Counted from the first letter of the stretch, positions 34,710 through 44,468 are shown. The stretch is 64,000 bases of DNA from Rhizobium lentis (GCF_017352135.1 NZ_CP071454.1:3063001-3127000), one strand, 5' to 3'. A program made the numbers and translations. The notes: generated by a model from the sequence alone, not told the origin.

Positions 34710-36818
34710 TCACATCTTCCCCGCCACCTTGATGGCAAATGCGTACTCGAAGGCAATCTCCTCCAGCCGCTGGAACCGCCCCGACGCCCCGCCATGGCCG
34801 GCGTCCATATTGGTCTTGAGCAGGATCGGCGCCTCGCCCGTCGTCTTGTCGCGCAGCTTCGCCACCCACTTGGCCGGCTCCCAATAGGTGACGCGCGGGT
34901 CCGTCAGGCCGCCGAGCGCCAGGATCGGCGGGTAGGCTTTGGCCGCGACATTGTCATAGGGCGAATAGGCGGCGATCTGCTCATATTCTTCCTTGCTTTC
35001 GATCGGATTGCCCCATTCGGGCCATTCCGGCGGGGTGAGCGGCAGGGTGTCGTCAAGCATGGTGTTGAGCACATCGACGAAGGGAACGGCGGCGATGATG
35101 CCGGCGAATTTCTCCGGCGCCATGTTGGCGACAGCGCCCATCAGCATGCCGCCGGCCGATCCGCCCTCGGCGATGATCTTTGCGTAAGAGGTGAACTTCT
35201 GTTGATTCAGATAATCCGCCGCGGCGACGAAGTCCTTGAAGCTGTTTGTCTTCTTTTCCATCTTGCCGTCTTCGTACCAGGCAAAGCCCTTGTCCTTGCC
35301 GCCACGGATATGGGCGATGGCATAGACGAAGCCGCGGTCGGCGAGTGACAGGCAATTGGTGTTGAAGCCGGCCGGAATAGTGATGCCGTAGGCTCCATAG
35401 CCATAGAGCAGGCAGGGTGCCGAGCCGTCGAGTGGCGTGTCCCTACGGTAGAGCAGGGTGACCGGCACCGTCTCGCCATCCCATGCCGGGGCGAAGACCC
35501 GGCGGGTGACGTAGTCGTCGGGATTGTGGCCGGACGGCACTTCCTGTGTTTTCAACAGCGTACGCTCGCGCGTCACCATATTGTAGTCGTAGAGCTGCGA
35601 CGGCGTCGTCATCGAGGAATAGGAGAAGCGGATGACATCCGTGTCGTATTCCGCCGCGCCCGAAAGCCCGAGCGAATAGGCTTCCTCTGCAAAGGCGATC
35701 GCATGTTCCTCGCCGCTCTGCCGGTCGCGGATCATGATCCGCGGCAGCCCGTCCTTGCGCTCCAGCCACAGCAGGTGGCGGGCATAGGCCATGTGGCTGA
35801 TGATGAGCGTGCCCGGCTTGTGCGGCACGACTTCGCGCCAGTTCTCCTTGCCCGGCTTATCAACCGGCGTCTCCATGATCTTGAAATCCTTGGCGCCGCC
35901 ATCATTGGTCAGGATGTAGAAGACGTCGCCGCCCTCGGTCAGCGAATATTCGATGCCTTCCTCGCGCGCCGCCACCAGCTTCGGCTCGGCCGTGAGGTCC
36001 TTGGTCGACAGCAGCCGGTATTCGCTGGTCTCGTGGTCGTGAATGTCGATATAGATGAAGTCGTCGAGCAGCGAGCCGCCGACGCCCATGAAGAAGCCGG
36101 CATCGGCTTCCTCATAGACCAGCCGATCTTCCGACTGCGGTTGGCCGAGAATGTGGTGGAATACCTTCGACGGCCGGTGGTTCTCGTCGAGAGCCGAATA
36201 GAAGAAGCTCTTGCCGTCGGGCGCCCAGACGCCGCCGCCGCCGGTATTCTCGATCCGGTCCTCGAGGTCTTGCCCCGTTGAAAGGTCGCGCACCTTCAGC
36301 GTGAAGAACTCCGAACCCTTGTCGTCATAACCCCAGATGCCGCGGCTGTGGTCGCTCGAATGGTCGAGGCCGGCGAGGCGGAAATAGGCCTTGCCTGATG
36401 CCTCCTTGTCGCCGTCGAGCAGCACGCTGCGGATCGTCTCGTCGGCGACGTCGCCGTCGCGGGGGATGCGGAAATAGCGCGGCTGTTCGCCGCCCGTCAC
36501 ATAGAACGTGCCATAGGCATAGGCTCCGTCCTTCATCGGCACCGAACTGTCGTCTTCCTTGATGCGGCCGCGCATTTCGGCAAACAGCAGCTTCTGCAGC
36601 GCCTTGGTATCCTCCATCGCCGCGTTCATATAGGCGTTTTCGGCTTCGAGATGCCGGCGGATCTCCGGATCCAGGATCGACGGATCCTTGAACATGGCCT
36701 GCCAGTTGTCGGCGCGCAGCCAAGCATACTCGTCCGTGCGGCTAATGCCATGGCGCGTATCGGAGACGGGCTTTTTCGGTGCAGCGGGCGGTGTCGGCAG
36801 GCTCTTGAAAACGGACAA
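34710..36818 (-). CDS. ptrB: Oligopeptidase B (protease II)
   Basis: A 702-aa S9A serine peptidase cutting short peptides after Arg/Lys. The N-terminal beta-propeller (to about residue 410) is followed by the alpha/beta hydrolase domain with the nucleophile motif GGSAGGMLMGA (Ser about 534) and a C-terminal catalytic histidine in NMDAGHGGASG. The start is best placed at a TTG (36818) with GGAG 8 nt upstream, giving SVFKSLPTPP. ATG starts further up would add about 140 residues of unrelated sequence that overlap the DUF930 gene's promoter. It is cytoplasmic and has no signal peptide. Confidence 0.9.
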   Translation of the reverse strand: MSVFKSLPTPPAAPKKPVSDTRHGISRTDEYAWLRADNWQAMFKDPSILDPEIRRHLEAENAYMNAAMEDTKALQKLLFAEMRGRIKEDDSSVPMKDGAYAYGTFYVTGGEQPRYFRIPRDGDVADETIRSVLLDGDKEASGKAYFRLAGLDHSSDHSRGIWGYDDKGSEFFTLKVRDLSTGQDLEDRIENTGGGGVWAPDGKSFFYSALDENHRPSKVFHHILGQPQSEDRLVYEEADAGFFMGVGGSLLDDFIYIDIHDHETSEYRLLSTKDLTAEPKLVAAREEGIEYSLTEGGDVFYILTNDGGAKDFKIMETPVDKPGKENWREVVPHKPGTLIISHMAYARHLLWLERKDGLPRIMIRDRQSGEEHAIAFAEEAYSLGLSGAAEYDTDVIRFSYSSMTTPSQLYDYNMVTRERTLLKTQEVPSGHNPDDYVTRRVFAPAWDGETVPVTLLYRRDTPLDGSAPCLLYGYGAYGITIPAGFNTNCLSLADRGFVYAIAHIRGGKDKGFAWYEDGKMEKKTNSFKDFVAAADYLNQQKFTSYAKIIAEGGSAGGMLMGAVANMAPEKFAGIIAAVPFVDVLNTMLDDTLPLTPPEWPEWGNPIESKEEYEQIAAYSPYDNVAAKAYPPILALGGLTDPRVTYWEPAKWVAKLRDKTTGEAPILLKTNMDAGHGGASGRFQRLEEIAFEYAFAIKVAGKM

Positions 36819-37050
36819 GGAACGGGCTCCGGTGGGAATGTCGGGTTGGCAAGAGATAGAGGCGCCCCGCCGCGGGATCAAGCGGCAAGGCGACGTCAAG
36901 GCCAGACGGCTGCGCCCGCCTTGCCTTGATGTCACCACAATATTTAAGAAAGTCCGCTCTCTCAAAAAGCGAAATTTGCACGTGCCCTGCCTCCGGCAAG
37001 CCGCCGGTGGCAGGGTCAGGACCGTTGAACAGTAAGGGATTTTCTCCGCA

Positions 37051-37440
37051 ATGTCGAAACGTCTGCTCCTGTTTGTATCCCTGGCAAGCCTGGCTGCCCC
37101 CGCCTTTGCCGTCGATCCCGCCATCAAGAAGCAGCTGGAAAAACTCGACCCCTCGACCCGCCTGGAGCAGAGCTGCGACACCGAGGCGATGAGCCGCATC
37201 AACAAGGACAGCACCGGCTTCAAGCCCGACAAGGTCATCGCCTATACCTTCGAGGATCCGATCGCCGGCGACAATTCGCTGCGGGCGCCGGGCGCCGTCT
37301 TCCGCAGCAAGGGCGACTGGTACCATCTCTCCTACAATTGCATCACCGGCCCGCAGCATATCAATGTGCGTGAGCTCAACTACCAGATCGGTGAGAAGGT
37401 GCCGCGCGAGAAGTGGGGCAAATATTATCTCTACGATTGA
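37051..37440 (+). CDS. DUF930 domain-containing secreted protein
   Basis: A 129-aa protein with a Sec signal peptide (1-20, cleavage after AFA) and the DUF930 core (LEQSCDTEAMSRINKD, about residues 38-53). Two cysteines (about 42 and 104) may pair. DUF930 is found mainly in Rhizobiales; the function is unknown. It is preceded by a 232-bp intergenic region with a CAAAATTTGC-like AT-rich stretch, probably its promoter, and divergent from ptrB. Confidence 0.88.
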   Translation: MSKRLLLFVSLASLAAPAFAVDPAIKKQLEKLDPSTRLEQSCDTEAMSRINKDSTGFKPDKVIAYTFEDPIAGDNSLRAPGAVFRSKGDWYHLSYNCITGPQHINVRELNYQIGEKVPREKWGKYYLYD

Positions 37441-37539
37441 TGCCGCCGTGTCCGTTCCGGCGGCGGTGACATCCGGCCACATGGCGTCGCGTCAAGGCAG
37501 CCGCTAGAGTCGACGGATCGAATCGTAGAAATCAATGAC

Positions 37540-38340
37540 ATGAACCGCATCCTGCTCACCTCGGCCCTACTTCTGGCCGCCGTCTCCGCTGCATTGGCGG
37601 GCGAAGTGCCGCCGGCGTCCTCTGTGCCGCCGGCAATCGCTTCTGCCCCGGCCAAGGCGCCGGGGCCGAAACTCGTCGAGCCGCATTTGCATATCGCCCG
37701 CTCCAATATTGCCGGTCACCCCCGTATTGCGCTCACCTTCGATGCCTGCATGGGTCAGGCGGATGAGCGCATCCTTTCGACGCTGGTGCGCGAGCGCATT
37801 CCCGCGACGATCTTCGTCACAGCCCGCTGGCTGAAGCGCAATCCGGCCACCCTTGCCGTCTTCCTGCAGAACGCCGATCTATTCGAGCTGGAAAACCACG
37901 GCGAGAACCATATTCCGGCCGTCGACACACCGACGCTCATCTATGGCATCGCCTCGGCCGGTTCGCCGCAGGCGGTGCGGCAGGAAGTCGAAGGCGGTGC
38001 CGCCGCCATGATCGCCGCCGGCATTCCCGCACCGCACTGGTTTCGTGGCTCCACCGCCAAATACGATCTTTCCGCCATCGGCGAGATCCGTAACATGGGC
38101 TTTCGCATCGCCGGCTACTCCATAAACGGCGACGGCGGTTCGCTGCTGGGTGCAGCGATCACCGAAAAACGCATCGCCTCGGCCAAAGACGGGGATGTCG
38201 TCATCTCCCACATCAATCAGCCGACTCATGCGGCGGGCGAGGGCGTGGTGAAGGCGCTGGTCGATCTTAAGGCAAAGGGCACGGAGTTCGTTCGCCTTGA
38301 GGATGTCGAGGACACCGGCGACGACAAGACGACGGAGTAA
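37540..38340 (+). CDS. Polysaccharide deacetylase family protein (NodB-like fold), periplasmic
   Basis: A 266-aa protein with a signal peptide (1-20) and a Pro/Ala-rich linker (21-45). The NodB homology domain starts at ALTFDACMG (motif 1; the usual TFDDG is TFDAC here, keeping the first Asp but not the second) and has the H-x3-H metal motif in ENHGENH (about residue 113-119). It ends with VISHINQPTH. Loss of the second Asp and gain of Cys may change catalysis. It probably acts on cell-wall or surface polysaccharide, or is non-catalytic. Confidence 0.85.
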   Translation: MNRILLTSALLLAAVSAALAGEVPPASSVPPAIASAPAKAPGPKLVEPHLHIARSNIAGHPRIALTFDACMGQADERILSTLVRERIPATIFVTARWLKRNPATLAVFLQNADLFELENHGENHIPAVDTPTLIYGIASAGSPQAVRQEVEGGAAAMIAAGIPAPHWFRGSTAKYDLSAIGEIRNMGFRIAGYSINGDGGSLLGAAITEKRIASAKDGDVVISHINQPTHAAGEGVVKALVDLKAKGTEFVRLEDVEDTGDDKTTE

Positions 38341-38426
38341 TTCTGCGGCTGCGGGCATGCCGAGTGGCCACCCCTCTGTCTTGCAGGGTAGAGGGAGTGT
38401 CCTACGCCACGGCGGTCAGCGGCACC

Positions 38427-39719
38427 TTATCTCAACTCATCCCCAATCCGCGCCACACCCGCTCCAAAACTCCGCCAGCTGGGTCCATCCCTGTCGAGCG
38501 CAAAATCCTCGAACCAGTCGCGGTGAATTCCGGCAATCATCGCACCGATCATCTGCGCGGCGAGATAGGAAAAGGTGATGCCGTTGCCGCCATAGCCATA
38601 GGCGGCGAAGACGTGCGGCATCCCGGGCAGCGGGCCGATCAGCGGCAGGCCGTCTGCCGTCTCGCCGAAGGTGCCGGCCCAGGCGTGGGCGATGCGGATA
38701 TCCGCCTTCGGCCACAGCCGCTTCATTTTCTGCTGGATCGCCATGGTCTTTGCCGGCAGCTTGCGCTCACGCGCTTCTGCGTCGGTGGTGTCGTCGTCCT
38801 CGCCGCCAGCGACGATGCGGTGATCCGGCGTGGTGCGCATGTAGAGATAAGGGTGACTGTCCTCCCAGATCAGCGCTCGCTCGCGCCAGAGTGCCGCCGG
38901 GTGCTGGGGTACGGTGGCGAGCGCCCAGCTCGAGCGGACGCGGTGCAGTTTCGGCATGTCGAGGCCGGGCATGGAATATCCGGTCGCAAGCACGATATGC
39001 CGCGCCTCGATCAGTTGAGCCCCGTCGGTCTCCGCCGTGGCGCGACCGCCTTCGCCGTGAAGCGCAGTCACCGAAGTGCGCACCAGTTGCGCACCGTTCC
39101 GGAGGGCCATTTCGATCAGCGCCCAGGTCAGAAGCAGCGGATCGGCTTCGGCCGAGCCGGGGGAGAAGATGGCGCCGTCTCGATCGAGCTCGAATTGCGT
39201 GAAGAGATCGGGATGTTCCAGGTAGACACCGGGCAGGCCGGCCCGCCGGCGAAGCTGGCGCTCCTCGAAAAGGTCGCGCGCACCTTCGCGATTGGCGGCG
39301 AGATAGAGCGTGTTGCGCGGCCGGAAACCGCAGGCGATAGCGTTTGCAGCGATCAGCTTGGCGAGGCCGGCGACCGAAGCGGCGCTGCGGCGATAGATGC
39401 CGGCGGCGCGCTCGAAGCCGTAATAGGTCTCAAGTTCGCTGAGCGTGCTGTCGGTTTCCCATTGCAGCATCGCCGTGCTGGCGGCCGTGCTGCCGAAGCC
39501 CGGTTCCTCCCGGTCGATGATCGCTACGGAAAAGCCGCGCGCCGCAAGATGTTCGGCGATCAGAGCGCCCGTGATGCCGCCGCCGATCACCGCGACATCG
39601 GTGGAAAAGCTCCTTTCGATCGGCCGCCATTCCGGGCGCAAACCGGCCTTTCCCCAGAGCGAACGGCCACTCACCATGTGGGCATGCTCGGATTCGTCGA
39701 GATCGAGATCGGATGCCAC
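38427..39719 (-). CDS. FAD-dependent oxidoreductase (DAO family)
   Basis: A 430-aa flavoenzyme. The FAD-binding GxGxxG is in VAVIGGGITGALIAEHLAARG (about residues 42-62), then EPGFGSTAASTAML. The C-terminal half contains GYGGNGITFSYLAA (about 393-406), which closes the flavin site. Members oxidise amino acids, sarcosine or polyamine-type substrates, or glycerol-3-phosphate; the substrate is unknown here. It lies 18 nt downstream of the AI-2E family transporter gene on the same strand. Confidence 0.9.
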   Translation of the reverse strand: MASDLDLDESEHAHMVSGRSLWGKAGLRPEWRPIERSFSTDVAVIGGGITGALIAEHLAARGFSVAIIDREEPGFGSTAASTAMLQWETDSTLSELETYYGFERAAGIYRRSAASVAGLAKLIAANAIACGFRPRNTLYLAANREGARDLFEERQLRRRAGLPGVYLEHPDLFTQFELDRDGAIFSPGSAEADPLLLTWALIEMALRNGAQLVRTSVTALHGEGGRATAETDGAQLIEARHIVLATGYSMPGLDMPKLHRVRSSWALATVPQHPAALWRERALIWEDSHPYLYMRTTPDHRIVAGGEDDDTTDAEARERKLPAKTMAIQQKMKRLWPKADIRIAHAWAGTFGETADGLPLIGPLPGMPHVFAAYGYGGNGITFSYLAAQMIGAMIAGIHRDWFEDFALDRDGPSWRSFGAGVARIGDELR

Positions 39720-39737
39720 GGATGTCTCCTCGCTTGA

Positions 39738-40904
39738 TCACTTCGGCAATTGCGGCTGCGGTCTTTCCTCGATCAGCAATTCCTCGATAACAGTCATGAC
39801 GATCAGCGATAGCGGCAGCGCCAGCATCGCGCCCACAGCGCCCCACATCCACGTCCAGAACAGGATGGCGAGGAAGACGATGAACGGGTTGATTTCCAGC
39901 CGTCGGCCCATCACCGCCGGGAAGATCAAGTTCTCCATGACGAGGTGCACGGTGAAGAAGGCGGCCGCCGGGATCAGTCCGACGACGAAGCCGTCATGGG
40001 TGAGGATTCCGGCGATGGCGACGGAAAGCGTCATCAGGGTGATCCCGAGATAGGGAATGAAGCTTGATACGAAGGCGAAGAAGCCCCAGAGGACCGGTGC
40101 CGACAGCCCCCCCGCATAGGCGATGACAGTCATGACGACGCCAAGCCCGACATAAATCAGCGAGGCGGTGGCGAAGTAGAAACCGAGCACCTGCTCGACG
40201 GCATTGATGACGCGGATCGCGGCCAGCCGCTGCGGGCGGGTGCGGAATGTCATGATGATCGTCTTGCGCAGATTGACCCGGCTGGCGAGGAAGAGCAGCA
40301 GCGCGGCGAAGAAGATCAGTCCCTGTACCAGCGCCGGCGTCAGGCTTGTTGTCACCACATGCAGCACGTTACCGGTGTTTTCGAGCAGCGCGCCGATTGA
40401 CATCGGTCCGCTTTCGAACGTCGCCGGCGTGATGTGCAGCCATTCGATGCGCTCGAGATAGGGCATGACGCGGCTTATCGTCCGCTCGACGAAAGCCGGA
40501 GCTTCGTTGGCAAGCGTCGTCAGCGGATCGGCAAGCGAGCTGGCCAGCAGGACGATCACCAAAGCGACGCCGCTTGACAGAAGGATGGCGATGGCAAGCC
40601 GTGGCACACCCATCTTGCCGAGATTTTCCGCGGCGATGCCAAGGATCATGCCGACGACGACGGCAAGGGTGATCGGTATGAGGATCAGCGACATCATGTA
40701 GACGGCGGAAAGGCCGAGGATGGCGAAGATGCCGATGATCGCCCAGGCCATGCTGATATCGAGCCCGTCCTTTTCCAGCCGATGCACCGGCGGGGACGGC
40801 AGGTCTTCCGCTGTCTCCTGCAATGACTGCGCCCAGGCGCTGGTTTGGCGTTCGCCGATGGCGATCTTCTTTGCGTGTTTGCGGATGCCGTTGGCGATGC
40901 CCAT
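39738..40904 (-). CDS. AI-2E family transporter (PerM/YdiK-like)
   Basis: A 388-aa membrane protein with eight or so hydrophobic segments, starting with AWAIIGIFAILGLSAVYMM (about residues 55-73). The PerM signature block GFFAFVSSFIPYLG lies at about 281-294. Despite the family name most members are not shown to move AI-2. Starts at 40904 and 40928 are both possible; 40904 follows GGGAAC. It is divergent from a small membrane protein gene. Confidence 0.87.
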   Translation of the reverse strand: MGIANGIRKHAKKIAIGERQTSAWAQSLQETAEDLPSPPVHRLEKDGLDISMAWAIIGIFAILGLSAVYMMSLILIPITLAVVVGMILGIAAENLGKMGVPRLAIAILLSSGVALVIVLLASSLADPLTTLANEAPAFVERTISRVMPYLERIEWLHITPATFESGPMSIGALLENTGNVLHVVTTSLTPALVQGLIFFAALLLFLASRVNLRKTIIMTFRTRPQRLAAIRVINAVEQVLGFYFATASLIYVGLGVVMTVIAYAGGLSAPVLWGFFAFVSSFIPYLGITLMTLSVAIAGILTHDGFVVGLIPAAAFFTVHLVMENLIFPAVMGRRLEINPFIVFLAILFWTWMWGAVGAMLALPLSLIVMTVIEELLIEERPQPQLPK

Positions 40905-41086
40905 GCGGTGAGGTTCCCGAAGCCCCATTGCTTCGTCACAAAAACGCGCTGATGCGTTTCCGGTTCCGCAGCCCCCTGGCGCTGCCGGCAAGGCTTGGAT
41001 CCGCCCGTCGACGGCCGCGCCGATTTGATCCTTCTGCCGGAACAACCCCGCAGTCGCTGGCGTTCGACGTCAGAAGGAGAATGCTC

Positions 41087-41470
41087 ATGATTGCAGATCC
41101 CGATCAGACGAAGGTCACCGAGACCTATTCGACCGATCCCCCTTATGCGGACGAGGCGAATCTCAAAGCCGCCGACCAGCGGCGGTGGTGGGTTTGGACC
41201 GTCCTCCTGGCGGGCGCGGCAGTCCTCATCATCGCCGGCGTCAGCGTTGCGATCTGGCCCGATCCCGGCAACAACGATCCGACGGCGACAGCGTCGACCA
41301 AGCCGGATCCGATCAACGCGCAGCCGTCCGGTCCCGGCACCTTTAACGACGACCCGGCCTCCGGCCCGTCACGGCCTCCCGAAGCAACCGACCGCTCGCC
41401 GTCGCCCAGCGGAACCGGCGGCGGACCGACGCAGGTAACGACGCCTTCGGGAACCGAGAAGGTCCAGTAG
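41087..41470 (+). CDS. Small single-pass membrane protein with disordered periplasmic tail
   Basis: A 127-aa protein. A polar N-terminus of 25 residues is followed by one hydrophobic segment (about 31-52, WWVWTVLLAGAAVLIIAGVS). The tail of about 75 residues is rich in Pro, Ser, Thr and Gly and likely disordered. The start at 41087 has AAGGAG 8 nt upstream; the ATG at 41081 is too close to it. No family recognised. It is divergent from the AI-2E transporter gene. Confidence 0.7.
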   Translation: MIADPDQTKVTETYSTDPPYADEANLKAADQRRWWVWTVLLAGAAVLIIAGVSVAIWPDPGNNDPTATASTKPDPINAQPSGPGTFNDDPASGPSRPPEATDRSPSPSGTGGGPTQVTTPSGTEKVQ

Positions 41471-41481
41471 CGTCTTCGACG

Positions 41482-42444
41482 TCAGGCCGAAAGTGTCAGG
41501 CCGATGCCCCAGGGATCCCGGAGGAAGACGCCGCCATCACGCTTTTCGCTGTTGATCTCCAGCGTGTCGAGCTTGGAGACAACGGTATCGAGTGTCGCCT
41601 TGTCGTTGAAACGGATCTTGTAGTCCGAAAGTCCGGTCATATTGTCGGCGCGGGCGGTGGCGCCCCGGCTGTTCCAGATATTGGCGGCAAGATGGTGGTG
41701 GTAGCCGCCGGTCGCGAAGAAGCTTGCGCCGGGATAACGGGCCATCAGCTTGAGGCCGAGCACGTCGCGGTAAAAGGCGTCGGCCTGCGGGATATCACCG
41801 ACCTGCAGGTGCAGATGGCCGATCGCCGTTCCCGCAGCCATGCCGTCCCAGCGATCGGCGGGCGCGCTGTCGTAGAGCGCCTGCAAGTCGAGGCGCTGCG
41901 TCGCCATCTCCACCATGCCGTCCTGATGGAATTTCCATTGCTCGTGCGGCCGGTCGGCATAGATTTCGATGCCGTTGCCTTCGGGGTCGGAAAGATAGAT
42001 TGCCTCGCTGACGAGATGGTCGGAAGCCCCGTCGAGCACGACGTTGTTATGCGCCGCATGGCGCAACCACCGCGCCAGTTCGATGCGGTCGGGCATCAGG
42101 AAGGCGGTGTGGAAAAGCCCAGCGGCGTTGCGCGGCGCGATCGCGGCATTCTTGGCGGTCGTCAGCGTCACGAGCGGCAGGGCGTCGACACCGAGGACTT
42201 CGCCGCTCGCCGTCTTCTCGATGACCTTCAGGCCGAGCATGGACTGATAGAAGCCGGAAACGAGACCGAGGTCGGTGACGACGAGATGCGACTGGTCGAT
42301 ATAGGCGGGCCGCGTCAGCGCATAGGAGGTTTCGCTCATGGATTGGTCTCCAGCCTTTGAGTTTGCCTGTGAAATAGAAGGCGTGCCGGCGGTGGCGGCA
42401 ACCATTCCGCCGGTGGCAAATCCGAGGAAGTGTCGCCGGTTCAT
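41482..42444 (-). CDS. VOC family (glyoxalase/catechol-2,3-dioxygenase-like) protein, possible Tat substrate
   Basis: A 320-aa protein with two VOC modules (about residues 45-160 and 190-315). Candidate metal ligands are in HLVVTDLG, GHLHLQVGD and YHHHLAAN. Upstream of the first module is a twin-arginine-like signal (NRRHFLGFATGGMVAATAG). An in-frame ATG at 42339 (MSETSYAL) has a better SD (GGAGA, 8 nt) and would give a 285-aa cytoplasmic form. Dual localisation or a wrong extended start are both possible. Extradiol dioxygenase activity is not certain. Confidence 0.82.
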   Translation of the reverse strand: MNRRHFLGFATGGMVAATAGTPSISQANSKAGDQSMSETSYALTRPAYIDQSHLVVTDLGLVSGFYQSMLGLKVIEKTASGEVLGVDALPLVTLTTAKNAAIAPRNAAGLFHTAFLMPDRIELARWLRHAAHNNVVLDGASDHLVSEAIYLSDPEGNGIEIYADRPHEQWKFHQDGMVEMATQRLDLQALYDSAPADRWDGMAAGTAIGHLHLQVGDIPQADAFYRDVLGLKLMARYPGASFFATGGYHHHLAANIWNSRGATARADNMTGLSDYKIRFNDKATLDTVVSKLDTLEINSEKRDGGVFLRDPWGIGLTLSA

Positions 42445-42631
42445 TCGCTTGCTGTCTCCACGGCTACCGTACTTGATCCGTATATGGCGCATCGCGATTG
42501 TTCACAGAAGGTCTGTTTTTGAGGATGAAGCGTTGAACAATCGTTGACGATCCCCGGCGCTCACTTGATTGAGGTCAATGCCCCCATATCTCTTTAGAAG
42601 AAGCTTATGCATCTCGATCATGGAGGGCAGC

Positions 42632-43051
42632 ATGTACAGGAAGATCATCGTTGCGATCGCGCTCGGCGGCATCGAAAAGGGAGAGCAGATCCTGCGCAAG
42701 GCAGCCTCTTTGCTGGATGAGGGCGGCGAGATCGTCGCGCTCAACGTCGTCGAGGATGTGCCGACCTATGTGGCGATCGAACTCCCGGCCAATATGGTCG
42801 AGGACGCCATGAAAGACAGCCGCGAAAGGCTGGGAGCGCTGGTGGCCGCAACCGGCATCACTGCCGCTGTCGAGATCCGCAACGGCCCGCCGGCGAAGGC
42901 CATCATCACGGCCGCCGAATGTCATCACGCCGACCTCATCATCGTCGCCTCGCATGTCCCGGATTTTTCCAACTACTTTATCGGCGCCACCGCCGACCGG
43001 GTCGTGCGCCACGCCAAATGCTCGGTGCTGGTCGATCGGCAAAAACTGTGA
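42632..43051 (+). CDS. Universal stress protein (UspA family)
   Basis: A 139-aa single-domain Usp. The N-terminal strand YRKIIVAIALGG, mid-segment EIVALNVVEDVP and C-terminal block GATADRVVRHAKCSVLVDR match the family. The ATP-binding G-2x-G-9x-G(S/T) pattern is altered near GATADRVV, so nucleotide binding is uncertain. A strong GGAGG lies before the ATG at 42632. Cytoplasmic; a general stress role. Confidence 0.9.
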   Translation: MYRKIIVAIALGGIEKGEQILRKAASLLDEGGEIVALNVVEDVPTYVAIELPANMVEDAMKDSRERLGALVAATGITAAVEIRNGPPAKAIITAAECHHADLIIVASHVPDFSNYFIGATADRVVRHAKCSVLVDRQKL

Positions 43052-43193
43052 TTTCGGCGAAGCCGCAGCGCCGATCGCCGGCCGGCGGCTTGCGGCCTGT
43101 CACGAAGATTTACCGCCCGCGCGAGGCGCTGCGGTTGCGCGTCCGCCCGTTCGATGCGACGATCCCTGTGGGGTATGAAACGGGTTGGCGTGC

Positions 43194-43862
43194 ATGGCCG
43201 AGTTCAACGGTATTCGCTGGGCTTACGATAGATATGAGCTGATCGCCGACGGCATCGTCCATGGCGTCGGTCTCGTGCTGGCGCTAATCGGCGCCACCGT
43301 GCTGATCTTCTACGCCACGGTCTGGAGCTCCTACGGCGCGCTCGCCGCCGCCTGGATCTATGGCGTCGGCCTGGTGCTGACGCTTGCCATCTCCTTTTCC
43401 TATAATATCTGGCCGGTCTCACGGACCAAATGGTTCCTGCGCCGCTTCGATCACTCGGCGATCTTCATCCTGATCGCCGCCACCTATACGCCCTTCCTCG
43501 AGCGCGGCGCCGACGATCCGCTGCTCTCGTTCATGCTGGTGGCGATCTGGCTGTTCGCCGCCGGCGGCATTGTCCTGAAATGCGCCTTTCCCGGGCGTTA
43601 CGACCGTCTCGCCATCCTGCTTTACCTCGCGATGGGCTGGAGCGGCGTGCTGGTGGCCGGGCCGGTCTCCGCGCGCATTCCTTCGGCCTCGATGCTGCTG
43701 ATCGTCATCGGCGGCGTTATCTATTCGCTCGGCGTCATCTTCCATGTCTGGGAGAAACTGCGCTTCCAGAACGCCATCTGGCATGGTTTCGTCATCATCG
43801 CCGCGGCGGTGCATTATTCGGCCGTCTTCACCTGTTTCAGCCTGCCGGCATCGGGCTTCTGA
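43194..43862 (+). CDS. Hemolysin III / PAQR family membrane protein
   Basis: A 222-aa protein with seven membrane helices. The family histidines are present: ELIADGIVHGVG in the first helix region (about residues 17-28), FDHSAIFILIAATYTP (about 86-101) and a C-terminal helix with FHVWEKLRFQNAIWHGFVI. These may bind zinc as in PAQR hydrolases. The hemolysin name is historical. No strong SD precedes the ATG at 43194. Confidence 0.88.
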   Translation: MAEFNGIRWAYDRYELIADGIVHGVGLVLALIGATVLIFYATVWSSYGALAAAWIYGVGLVLTLAISFSYNIWPVSRTKWFLRRFDHSAIFILIAATYTPFLERGADDPLLSFMLVAIWLFAAGGIVLKCAFPGRYDRLAILLYLAMGWSGVLVAGPVSARIPSASMLLIVIGGVIYSLGVIFHVWEKLRFQNAIWHGFVIIAAAVHYSAVFTCFSLPASGF

Positions 43863-43952
43863 GCGCCCGCGCGAGGCGTGCCGCAAGCCGCCGTTTACAT
43901 CTTTTGAGCCGCGGCGTATGGCAACCCTGCAGTCAATCCGAACTGGGCCACC

Positions 43953-44468
43953 ATGACAGACGCCGTTCTTCTCCGCGACGCCACCGAAGCCGATCTTGCC
44001 GCCATCCGCGACATCTACAATGATGCCGTCGAGCACACGACAGCGATCTGGAACGAGACGCTCGTCGATCTCGAAAACCGGCGGGAGTGGCTGAGCGCGC
44101 GCCGGGCGCGTGGCTTTCCGGTGATCGTCGCCGAGATGTCGGGCAAAGTCGCAGGCTATGCCTCCTATGGCGACTGGCGCCCCTTCGAGGGCTACCGCCA
44201 CACGGTCGAGCATTCCGTCTATGTCGACAAGGATTGCCGCGGCACCGGCATCGGCGCGGCGCTGATGCGCGAATTGATCGCGCGCGCCGCCGCCGCCAAT
44301 ATCCATGTGATGATTGCCGGTATCGAGGCCGACAATACCGCCTCGATCCGGCTGCACGAGAAACTCGGCTTCCGCATCGCCGGCAGGTTTTCCGAGGTCG
44401 GCACCAAGTTCGGCCGTTGGCTGGATCTGATCTGCATGGAACTCCGACTGCCCGGGCAGACGGATTGA
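43953..44468 (+). CDS. GNAT N-acetyltransferase, phosphinothricin/methionine sulfoximine acetyltransferase type
   Basis: A 171-aa enzyme. The blocks IYNDAVEHTTAIWNE (about 21-35), YASYGDWRPFEGYRHTVEHS, CRGTGIGAALM (acetyl-CoA loop, about 91-101) and EKLGFRIAGRFSEVGTKFGRW are diagnostic of the PAT/MddA subfamily. These proteins acetylate methionine sulfoximine, phosphinothricin or amino-acid analogues. Follows the hlyIII gene by 90 nt. Confidence 0.9.
   Translation: MTDAVLLRDATEADLAAIRDIYNDAVEHTTAIWNETLVDLENRREWLSARRARGFPVIVAEMSGKVAGYASYGDWRPFEGYRHTVEHSVYVDKDCRGTGIGAALMRELIARAAAANIHVMIAGIEADNTASIRLHEKLGFRIAGRFSEVGTKFGRWLDLICMELRLPGQTD

Noticed and set aside
36819..37482. Minus-strand extensions upstream of ptrB and antisense to the DUF930 gene
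   Set aside because: No ribosome site and no family resemblance. The region holds the divergent promoter and a real plus-strand gene.
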